A DNA stretch of 7,672 nucleotides from Candidatus Odyssella thessalonicensis (GTDB lineage Bacteria; Pseudomonadota; Alphaproteobacteria; Bin65), in the NCBI GenBank assembly GCA_005240015.1, contig SBBV01000279.1, positions 1 through 7,672 of the forward strand. The letters are read 5' to 3'. Below are positions 1-5,213 of this stretch, piece after piece. A model generated the notes under the pieces. That model worked only from the letters and a program-made list of their open reading frames with translations, was not told where the DNA came from and did not search any database. The translations under genes and the position numbers were made by a program. Position 1 is the first letter of the stretch. The number at the start of each line of letters is the position of its first letter.

Positions 1-723
1 ATCGTCGAGCGGCCGCCGTTGCGGCGGGGCCGCTCCAGCGGCAAGCACGCGAGCGGGCGGCGCGTGCGCGATGCGGATCTGCCGGCGGTCGCGCCGATGC
101 GCCTGCGCGGGAGCAAGACCAAGTGGCTGAACGAAAACCTGGCTCCGCTCGAGCGCTTCCTCGACAAGCGCGTCGGCCGCTATTGGCCCAAAGTGTTTTC
201 GGAGTTGTGCGAGCACATCAGCGTCGACAACGCCGTGCAGAGGCACGTGCGCGACCATATCGACGACTTCGTCACGACCAAGACGATGCGGCGCGAGGAC
301 GGCATCTGGGCGACCGGGCGCGGGGCACCTTTTCCATTGCGCGAGTGCTATTGGGTGAAGTTCTACGTGCATCCGGTGAGCCAAGTGCTGATGCGCAACA
401 AGTACTGGCATCGTTTCCGGAAGGACCAGCGCGCGCGCGAGGCGGCGAAAGCGGCCGAGGTCGCCAAGCGCTTCAGACGCGTCGGCCCCTATCGCGGGCT
501 GCACAAGCTCGACGGCATCTGGTACGAGCTGCGCCTTTCGCCGCTGCCGCCCGGGCGCGACGACAAGCTTTGGGGCTGGTGGAGCCTCTACGACGGCAGT
601 GCGCTGGCCACGGTGACCCGAGAGGCGCTTGCCGAACGCGCGCCCGGCTACGCGATCGCCAAGCGCCAGCTCTCGACGCGCGAGCTCGTCGAAGCCAAGC
701 TCGCCAACGATCCGGCGGAATAG
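1..723 (+). CDS. Hypothetical basic protein, 5' end outside the window
   Basis: The frame is open from the first base (reads IVERPPLRRGRSSG) and ends at TAG 721-723, giving at least 240 residues. A TTG at 19 and an ATG at 97 are possible internal starts, but the codons before 19 read as plausible protein, so I treat the gene as truncated at the left edge. I recognise no named domain. Visible features are the conserved-looking segment KWLNENLAPLERFLDKRVGR (from base 121), which continues as WPKVFSELCEHISVDNAVQRH, two aromatic patches (ECYWVKFYVHP and GIWYELRLSPLP), and a very basic central helix around RFRKDQRAREAAKAAEVAKR. There is no signal peptide or membrane segment, so it is probably cytoplasmic. 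From memory, similar uncharacterised proteins begin near a VERPR-type segment, which supports the truncation; I cannot verify this. It converges on the small exported-protein gene at 777-1046. Function unknown. Confidence 0.72.
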   Translation: MVERPPLRRGRSSGKHASGRRVRDADLPAVAPMRLRGSKTKWLNENLAPLERFLDKRVGRYWPKVFSELCEHISVDNAVQRHVRDHIDDFVTTKTMRREDGIWATGRGAPFPLRECYWVKFYVHPVSQVLMRNKYWHRFRKDQRAREAAKAAEVAKRFRRVGPYRGLHKLDGIWYELRLSPLPPGRDDKLWGWWSLYDGSALATVTREALAERAPGYAIAKRQLSTRELVEAKLANDPAE

Positions 724-740
724 AGGGCGTGCGCGTCCTT

Positions 741-766
741 CCCTCCTCCACCCGCGGGGAGGAGGG
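741..766. terminator. GC-rich hairpin between two convergent genes
   Basis: CCCTCCTCC (741-749) and GGAGGAGGG (758-766) are perfect 9-base complements around an 8-base loop. The hairpin lies in the 53-base gap between the stop codons of two convergent genes (723 and 777), where a bidirectional terminator would be expected. Neither strand has a T-run after the stem, so it is not a textbook intrinsic terminator. It could instead be a copy of a short dispersed palindrome. Confidence 0.5.
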
Positions 767-776
767 TCGGCCGCGG

Positions 777-1046
777 CTACTGGGCGATCTTGCCGAACTT
801 GCCGATGACCGGCGGCTCGGGCTGCGGATTGAAGCCGACGCGATCGGCCTTGCTGACGAGGCCGCCGCGCTTGATGGCGGGATTGATCAGCCGGTCGCCG
901 GGCTTCACCTGGATACCGCATTTGATGCAGGGGAACGGCTTCTTCGGGTAGTAGGGGTCTTCCGGATTGGGCGTGTACGCCGCTGCCGGCATCGCAGCCG
1001 CGGCGGCGACCGCCATGGCGGCAAGGGTCATGAGAGTGCGGGTCAT
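777..1046 (-). CDS. Small exported protein with CxxC and GFNPQPEPP motif
   Basis: An 89-residue protein. Residues 1-23 form a clear Sec signal peptide: MTR, then an alanine-rich hydrophobic core, then PAAA before Y24, so the mature secreted or periplasmic part is about 66 residues. The mature part opens with a proline/tyrosine-rich segment (YTPNPEDPYYP), has a cysteine pair C40-I-K-C43 that could form a disulfide or bind a metal, and carries GFNPQPEPP at residues 71-79 near a basic C-terminus. I recall this proline-rich motif from other small secreted bacterial proteins of unknown function, but cannot name a family. The start is supported by AGGAG (1055-1059) with 8 bases of spacing. The gene lies 156 bases downstream of the monooxygenase stop on the same strand and may have its own promoter, though I see no convincing one. 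Biochemical role unknown. Confidence 0.8.
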   Translation of the reverse strand: MTRTLMTLAAMAVAAAAAMPAAAYTPNPEDPYYPKKPFPCIKCGIQVKPGDRLINPAIKRGGLVSKADRVGFNPQPEPPVIGKFGKIAQ

Positions 1047-1202
1047 GGGTCGTGCTCCTGTCGTGACCCCGACCCGACGACGGCGCGCACTTTAGCGCAG
1101 CGCGGCTGAACTCGGCGTGAACCCCGGCTTAATCCCGCTGTCAGGATTTGCTGCGTGTCGCGACGGCGCGCCCCTCGGCGAAAGCCCCGTCACGAGCGCG
1201 CG

Positions 1203-2276
1203 CTATTCCGCGGCCTTCCTCATGCCCGCGAAATGCGGCATGACCTCTTTCGCGAACAGCGTCATCGAGCGCGCTGCGTCGTCATAGGCGATGTTGTTGA
1301 AGTTCACCTGCATCGACGCGATCTCGAAATCGCCATTGAGTTCGACGAAGTCCGAGATCTGCTTCCGGATGTGATCCGGCGTGCCCACCCAGGCGGCGCC
1401 CTTGGCGGTCTGCGTCTCGAAGCTCTCGTTGGCGAGGCCGGCGATGATCTTGTCGTAGCCGGGATAGTCCTTGGAGCTCATGCCGCTGGTCCAATCCGAC
1501 GCGGCCGTCACCAGCGACTTCAAGTAGCGGTTCAGCGGATCGCGCGCGATCTCGCGCGCCCGGTTCGCGTCCTCGTGGCAGAACATGTGGAAGGCGAGCA
1601 TGACGCGGCCGTCGCCCTTGTGGCCCGCCTCGCGCCAGGCGTTGCGGTAGAGGCCGATGAGTTCCTTCATCTTGCCGCCGGCCATCGGAATGGCCATCAC
1701 GCTGTGGCCCGCCCTGCCGGCCTTCTCGAAGCTTGCGGGCGTGCCGATCGCAGCCACCCAGAACGGCGGGCGCGGCTTCTGCGTCGGACGCGGCAGTGAC
1801 GTCACGTTCTTGAACTTGTGGAATCTGCCCTCGAAGGTGACGTTCTCCTCCTCGAGCAGGCGACGCACCGCCTCCATCCCCTCATCGAAGCGCGCGACGC
1901 TCTCGTCGACCGGGACGCCGAAGCGAGCGAACTCGTGCGGCAGGAACGCGCGCGCGAAGCCGCACTCCAGGCGCCCGTTCGACATCGCGTCGACCATGCC
2001 GATCTCGCCCGCGATCTTGAGCGGATGATTGAAGACCGGTAGGACGGCGCCGGTGACGAGGCGCGCCTTCTTGGTGCGCTGCGCGGCGGCGACGAGGAAG
2101 ATGTGCGGATTGGGCGTGTAGCCGCCATAGGGCTCGAAATAGTGCTCGACCGTGCGCACATGCGTGTAGCCCAGCGCATCGAAATGCTCGCAAAGGCGCA
2201 GCGCATCGTCCCAATAGGCTTGCGCCGACTTTACCTTGGGGCCGATATCGGGGAAAAACTGAACGCCGAATTCCAT
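1203..2276 (-). CDS. LLM-class flavin-dependent monooxygenase (luciferase-like)
   Basis: A 357-residue bacterial-luciferase-fold (TIM barrel) protein, near the usual family length. Members use FMNH2 supplied by a reductase plus O2 to oxygenate an organic substrate in the cytoplasm. Family features in order: N-terminal strand MEFGVQFFPDIG; VEHYFEP (43-49), equivalent to the EHHF-type region near the flavin; LVTGAVLPVFNHPLKIAGE (73-91); the signature VDAMSNGRLECGFARAF (95-111); PFWVAAIGTP (171-180); and the C-terminal WVGTPDHIRKQI (296-307), typical of the family. I chose ATG 2274-2276 because AAGGAG (2285-2290) sits 8 bases upstream and the family normally begins at this strand. An in-frame ATG at 2376-2378 would add 34 Ala/Pro-rich residues with no family resemblance. 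It is divergent from the MarR gene and is probably controlled through the dyads at 2379-2415. The substrate cannot be read from sequence. Confidence 0.93.
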   Translation of the reverse strand: MEFGVQFFPDIGPKVKSAQAYWDDALRLCEHFDALGYTHVRTVEHYFEPYGGYTPNPHIFLVAAAQRTKKARLVTGAVLPVFNHPLKIAGEIGMVDAMSNGRLECGFARAFLPHEFARFGVPVDESVARFDEGMEAVRRLLEEENVTFEGRFHKFKNVTSLPRPTQKPRPPFWVAAIGTPASFEKAGRAGHSVMAIPMAGGKMKELIGLYRNAWREAGHKGDGRVMLAFHMFCHEDANRAREIARDPLNRYLKSLVTAASDWTSGMSSKDYPGYDKIIAGLANESFETQTAKGAAWVGTPDHIRKQISDFVELNGDFEIASMQVNFNNIAYDDAARSMTLFAKEVMPHFAGMRKAAE

Positions 2277-2284
2277 GGCCCGCG

Positions 2285-2290
2285 CTCCTT
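2285..2290 (-). promoter_or_regulatory. Ribosome binding site that decides the monooxygenase start
   Basis: On the minus strand this reads AAGGAG, preceded by a second purine-rich AAGGAGG. It is 8 bases from the ATG at 2274-2276. The competing in-frame ATG at 2376-2378 has no such site, which favours the shorter protein. Confidence 0.75.
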
Positions 2291-2378
2291 CCTCCTTCGC
2301 GCGCCCCGGCACAGCGGCCGGAGGCGCCGACACGGTCCTCGCCGGATTCTGCTGGACCGGCGCAGCGGCGCCGGCCAT

Positions 2379-2402
2379 AATTCGTCAGTATACGGATTAA
2401 TT
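2379..2402. promoter_or_regulatory. Candidate MarR operator (24-bp dyad)
   Basis: The segment is symmetric about the junction 2390/2391. Outer AATT arms are at 2379-2382 and 2399-2402, TC at 2385-2386 pairs with GA at 2395-2396, and the core GTATAC (2388-2393) is a perfect palindrome. In all, 18 of 24 positions obey the symmetry. It lies in the gap between the divergent monooxygenase and MarR genes and covers the -10 box of the minus-strand promoter. MarR dimers typically bind such dyads. Binding by the neighbouring regulator is inference. Confidence 0.55.
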
Positions 2403-2414
2403 CTTGAACGTCAA
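2387..2414 (-). promoter_or_regulatory. Sigma-70-like promoter of the monooxygenase gene
   Basis: On the minus strand, TTGACG (2409-2414) and TATACT (2387-2392) each match five of six consensus bases of the -35 and -10 boxes and are separated by 16 bases. Transcription should start near 2380, leaving a leader of about 100 bases before the ribosome-bound start at 2276. The boxes lie inside the two dyads described separately, so a bound repressor would block RNA polymerase. Confidence 0.6.
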
Positions 2415-2415
2415 G
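2403..2415. promoter_or_regulatory. Second short dyad overlapping the -35 box
   Basis: CTTGA (2403-2407) and TCAAG (2411-2415) are perfect inverted repeats around ACG. The dyad abuts the 24-bp dyad and contains the TTGACG -35 box of the minus-strand promoter. It could be a second half of the regulator's binding region, or chance symmetry around the -35 sequence. Confidence 0.38.
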
Positions 2416-2429
2416 ATCGGGCGAACACA

Positions 2430-2909
2430 ATGCCAAGCGGAACGGCACGGGCCAAAGCGGCACCTCGCAAGATCGACACGGTCGACCTCCGCCGCACGCC
2501 CGGCCATCTGTTGCGCCGCGCGCAGCAGCGCGCGGTCGACCTCTTCATCCAGGCCGTGGGCGAGAACGGCCTGCGCCCGCCGCAATTCGCGGCGCTGGTG
2601 ACGGTCTACCAGAACCCCGGACTCAATCAGACGCATCTCGTCGACAAGACCGGCATCGACCGGAGCACTGTCGCCGACATGATCGACCGCATGGTGGCAC
2701 GCGGCTATATCGAGCGGAGACGCGACAGCGGCGATCAGCGCGTCAACACGCTGTGGATCACCGATGCGGGGATCGCCGCGCTCGAGGCCTGCGTCGATGC
2801 CGTCTTGGCGGTGCAGGACGCGATCCTCGCGCCGGTGCCGCCCGAGAAGCGCGCCGCACTGATGGAAGCGCTTGCCCTGCTGGCCGATCTGCCGCCCGAC
2901 GATGCTTGA
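2430..2909 (+). CDS. MarR-family transcriptional regulator
   Basis: A 159-residue winged helix-turn-helix protein, the usual MarR size. TPGHLLRRAQQRAVDLF (23-39) is the first dimerisation helix. LRPPQFAALVTVYQNPGLNQ (48-67) leads into the helix-turn-helix, whose recognition helix is about GIDRSTVADMIDRMVARGYI (75-94). The wing is RRRDSGDQRVNTLWIT (96-111), with the typical Asp/Arg residues, followed by the C-terminal dimer helices. There is one cysteine (C121). MarR proteins bind palindromes as dimers and release DNA on binding a small, often aromatic, ligand; which ligand is unknown. ATG 2430 was chosen because the domain begins shortly after it; no clear ribosome site precedes it, so the start is less certain than the gene. 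The gene is divergent from the monooxygenase and ends 45 bases before the FAH-family gene, consistent with control of both sides. Confidence 0.9.
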   Translation: MPSGTARAKAAPRKIDTVDLRRTPGHLLRRAQQRAVDLFIQAVGENGLRPPQFAALVTVYQNPGLNQTHLVDKTGIDRSTVADMIDRMVARGYIERRRDSGDQRVNTLWITDAGIAALEACVDAVLAVQDAILAPVPPEKRAALMEALALLADLPPDDA

Positions 2910-2954
2910 ACCGGGCCGCGCTGCCAACCGAAGTTCCGAGGAGGAAACGCCGCA

Positions 2955-3818
2955 ATGAAGATTTGCCGCTTCGACAATGACCGCCTCGGCGTGGTCGAAG
3001 GCGACCGCGTGCTCGACGTGACGGGTGCGCTCGACGCCCTGCCCAAGGTGACCTGGCCGCTGCCGCCCGGTGATCTTCTCGTCGCCAACCTCGGGAAGGT
3101 CGTGGCCCGCATCAAAGAGATCAAGCACGCGGCCACGCCGAAGCCGCTCAACGCAGTGAAGCTCAAGAGCCCGGTCGCCAACCCTTCGAAGATCATCGGG
3201 GCGCCGGTGAACTATCAGCTCCACATCGACGAGGCGAGCAAGAACCCGAGCGCGTTCGCCAATCCCTCGTCGAACATGCTCAACATCCGCACCGCGGGGC
3301 CGTTCTTGAAGGCCAACTCCTCGCTGGTGGGCCCGAGCGAAGGCGTGGCGCTGCGATTCCCCGATCGCCGCAACGACCATGAGGTCGAGCTCGCGGTGGT
3401 CATCGGCAAAGCGGGCTCCGCCATCCCGGCCGCCAAGGCGCTCGACCATGTCGCCGGCTACGCGATCGGCCTCGACATGACCGTGCGCGGCACCGAGGAC
3501 CGCTCGGTCAGGAAGAGCATCGACAGCTATTCGGTGCTCGGCCCCTGGCTCGTCACCGCTGACGAGATCGCGGATCCCAACAACCTCGATCTCTGGATCA
3601 CGGTCAACAACGAGCCGCGCCAGAAGTCGAACACCAAGATGCTGATCCTGAACGTGCAGCAGTGCATCGAATTCTTCTCGAGCTACTACACGCTGCTGCC
3701 TGGCGACATCATCATGTCGGGCACGCCCGAGGGCGTCGGTCCCGTGAAGAACGGTGACCTCATGATCGCCGAGGTCGAGAAGGTCGGGCGTATGGAGGTG
3801 CGCGTGCGCAATGCGTGA
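2955..3818 (+). CDS. Fumarylacetoacetate hydrolase (FAH) family protein
   Basis: A 287-residue cytoplasmic enzyme of the FAH fold. Members hydrolyse C-C bonds, decarboxylate or tautomerise beta-keto acids, often in aromatic catabolism, using a divalent metal. The first ~70 residues are the variable N-terminal domain (MKICRFDNDRLGVVEGDRVL). The catalytic domain starts at KIIGAPVNYQLHIDEA (79-94). Metal ligands expected for the family are E143 and E145 in HEVELAVVIG and D174 in GLDMTVRG. Further signatures are LGPWLVTADEI (195-205) and PGDIIMSGTPEGVG (249-262). The start is well supported by AGGAGG (2939-2944), 10 bases before ATG. It follows the MarR gene by 45 bases on the same strand, so the two are probably cotranscribed. 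With the divergent monooxygenase it suggests an oxidise-then-cleave pathway, but the substrate is not determinable here. Confidence 0.92.
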   Translation: MKICRFDNDRLGVVEGDRVLDVTGALDALPKVTWPLPPGDLLVANLGKVVARIKEIKHAATPKPLNAVKLKSPVANPSKIIGAPVNYQLHIDEASKNPSAFANPSSNMLNIRTAGPFLKANSSLVGPSEGVALRFPDRRNDHEVELAVVIGKAGSAIPAAKALDHVAGYAIGLDMTVRGTEDRSVRKSIDSYSVLGPWLVTADEIADPNNLDLWITVNNEPRQKSNTKMLILNVQQCIEFFSSYYTLLPGDIIMSGTPEGVGPVKNGDLMIAEVEKVGRMEVRVRNA

Positions 3819-3868
3819 GCATTGCCGCGGCGAGACTGTCATTGGAGCGCACGCGTGAACGCGCGTCG

Positions 3869-3899
3869 CGTAGGGGCGGGTTCCCGACCCGCCCTTACG
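3869..3899. repeat. 31-base palindromic repeat or terminator hairpin
   Basis: Two 13-base arms, CGTAGGGGCGGGT (3869-3881) and ACCCGCCCTTACG (3887-3899), flank a 5-base loop. Twelve positions are Watson-Crick and one is G-T. The element lies 50 bases after the FAH-family stop codon. From memory, palindromes of the form GTAGGGGCGGGT...ACCCGCCCCTAC are dispersed in many bacterial genomes, so I call it REP-like. There is no T-run directly after the stem, but the hairpin could still stop or stabilise the MarR-FAH transcript. Confidence 0.68.
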
Positions 3900-3923
3900 A
3901 AGTTATGTCCGTTCTATTTTTAA

Positions 3924-3952
3924 CGGCCGAAGTCCTGCACTAGACTTCGCCG
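3924..3952. promoter_or_regulatory. Inverted repeat abutting the phosphotransferase start
   Basis: CGGCCGAAGTC (3924-3934) and GACTTCGCCG (3943-3952) are inverted repeats with a single extra C in the left arm; the core is GAAGTC, 8 bases, GACTTC. The right arm ends on the base before the ATG at 3953. A weak -10-like TAGACT (3941-3946) lies inside it, placed so that transcription could start at the ATG itself. It may be an operator or a 5' hairpin that limits translation. No ribosome binding site is visible between the repeat and the ATG. Confidence 0.42.
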
Positions 3953-5062
3953 ATGACCAAGATCGCCTCGAAAATGGGCGCTGACACCGAATTCTTCACG
4001 CCCGAGCACACGCAGCCGCAGGATTGGGCGCGGCTCGCCGATTATCTCAAAGCCAAGGGCCACGACTTCGCGCCGGTGCCGCCGCCCAAGCAATTCACCG
4101 GCGGCATGGGCAATCTCAACTTCCTCATCAAGCTCGACGGCAAAGAGGCGGTCTTGCGCCGCCCGCCGGTGGGCCCGCTGCCGCCCGGCGGCAACGACAT
4201 GGCCCGCGAATACCGCGTGCTCTCGCGCCTCTGGAAGAAGTTCCCGCTGGCGCCGCGCGCTTTCGTCTTCTGCGAGGACGCAGCGGTGCTCGGCGCGCCG
4301 TTCTTCATCATGGAATATCGCTCGGGCGTAGTGATCCATAGGGACTTGCCGCCCGCCATGGTTCCACGTACCGGCGAGCTTTCGGAGAAGCTCATCGGCA
4401 TCCTCGCCGACGTGCATGCGGTCGATCCCAAGGCCGTCGACCTCGACACGCTCGGCAATCCCGACGGCTTCCTGAAGCGCGCCGTCGAGGGCTGGATCAA
4501 GCGCTGCGCCGTCGCCAGCGCCGATGTCTATCCGGGGAAGGGCCCGCATCCGGCCGCGCGCGAGATCGGCGAATGGCTGCAGCGGAATCTCGTGCCCGAA
4601 AGCGGCGCCGCGCTGATCCACAACGATTTCAAGCTCAACAACATCATCTGGCGCGCCGATGCGGCCGAGGGCGGCCCGCTCGATCCGGTGGCCCTCCTCG
4701 ACTGGGACATGTGCACGCGCGGCGACCCGCTGTTCGACTTCGCGACCCTGGTGAGCTACTGGATCGAGCCATCCGACCCCAAGTCGATGCACGAGATGGG
4801 GCAGATGCCGACCGCGCGCTCGCCGGGCTGGCTCACGCGCCGCCAGGCGGTCGAGCTCTACGCCAAGAAGACCGGGCGCGACGTCTCCAACTTCCACTTC
4901 TACCGCGTGCTCACGGCGTTCAAGCTCTACGTGATCTTCCTCCAGATCTATGCGCGCTACTGCCGGGGTACCACGACCGACCCGCGCATCAAGGCGCTCG
5001 GTCCCACCGCTGACGGCCTCATCGCGTTCGCGCACGACATCATGAAAGGGCGTGTCTTCTAG
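3953..5062 (+). CDS. Phosphotransferase (APH) family protein, ACAD10/11-like
   Basis: A 369-residue kinase-fold protein. GGMGNLNFLIKLDGKEAVLRRPP (50-72) is the nucleotide-binding N-lobe; its basic residues R69/R70 occupy the place usual for this branch. Then follow DMAREYRVLSRL (82-93) and LGAPFFIMEY (113-122). The catalytic loop is H223-N-D225-F-K-L-N-N230, and the metal site is LLDWDMCTRGDPLFDFATL (248-266) with D250 and D252. All residues expected of an active kinase appear present. The branch resembles the N-terminal domain of ACAD10/ACAD11 and stand-alone relatives near acyl-CoA dehydrogenases, where phosphorylation of a hydroxy-acyl substrate has been described. An antibiotic-resistance role is unlikely. 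ATG 3953 gives an N-terminus of normal length; M8 (3974) is an alternative. The gene stands alone between two palindromic repeats and converges on the crotonase gene. Confidence 0.9.
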   Translation: MTKIASKMGADTEFFTPEHTQPQDWARLADYLKAKGHDFAPVPPPKQFTGGMGNLNFLIKLDGKEAVLRRPPVGPLPPGGNDMAREYRVLSRLWKKFPLAPRAFVFCEDAAVLGAPFFIMEYRSGVVIHRDLPPAMVPRTGELSEKLIGILADVHAVDPKAVDLDTLGNPDGFLKRAVEGWIKRCAVASADVYPGKGPHPAAREIGEWLQRNLVPESGAALIHNDFKLNNIIWRADAAEGGPLDPVALLDWDMCTRGDPLFDFATLVSYWIEPSDPKSMHEMGQMPTARSPGWLTRRQAVELYAKKTGRDVSNFHFYRVLTAFKLYVIFLQIYARYCRGTTTDPRIKALGPTADGLIAFAHDIMKGRVF

Positions 5063-5083
5063 GCCAAACGCACGCCCCGAAAC

Positions 5084-5171
5084 CGTCGTCCTGAGCGAAG
5101 CGAAGGATCTTGCCTCCACCGCCAACCGCGTTCGCGCGGAGGCCAGGTCCTTCGCTTCGTTCAGGATGACG
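5084..5171. repeat. 88-base long inverted repeat between convergent genes
   Basis: Two 34-base arms (5084-5117 and 5138-5171) surround a 20-base loop. Thirty positions are Watson-Crick, three are G-T and one is T-C, so the RNA would form an almost unbroken 34-pair hairpin. The outer arms carry TCCTGAGCGAAGCGAAGGA and its complement, which I recall as a very common dispersed intergenic repeat in GC-rich bacteria. The inner arms are GCCTCC/GGAGGC, and the loop contains a small CGCG-TT-CGCG dyad. It fills most of the gap between the stops at 5062 and 5214, so it may terminate or protect both transcripts. Confidence 0.82.
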
Positions 5172-5213
5172 AAGAGGAAGAAGGCGCGTCACAGTTGCCC
5201 GCATCGCGCCCCG

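Noticed and set aside
1162..1191. Possible terminator GACGG...CCGTC downstream of the monooxygenase gene
   Set aside because: The stem is short, has a mismatch and a large loop, and no T-run follows on the minus strand.
1047..1202. Promoter for the small exported-protein gene
   Set aside because: CTGACA- and TAAAGT-like boxes exist on the minus strand but not at workable spacing with each other.
1155..1799. A 214-codon plus-strand frame
   Set aside because: It is opposite the monooxygenase gene and has the Arg/His-rich composition of a shadow frame.
2397..3842. A 481-codon open frame on the minus strand
   Set aside because: It lies opposite the MarR and FAH-family genes, which have clear domains and ribosome sites. 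Its translation is Arg/His/Asp/Val-rich low-complexity, typical of antisense frames in GC-rich DNA.
3953..5062. Aminoglycoside-resistance gene
   Set aside because: The kinase motifs are shared with aminoglycoside phosphotransferases, but the N-lobe (VLRRPP, DMAREYRVL) belongs to the ACAD10/11-like metabolic branch.
3920..5125. A 401-codon open frame on the minus strand
   Set aside because: It is antisense to the phosphotransferase gene, whose kinase motifs are intact. The antisense product has no recognisable fold and runs into the repeat at 5084-5171.
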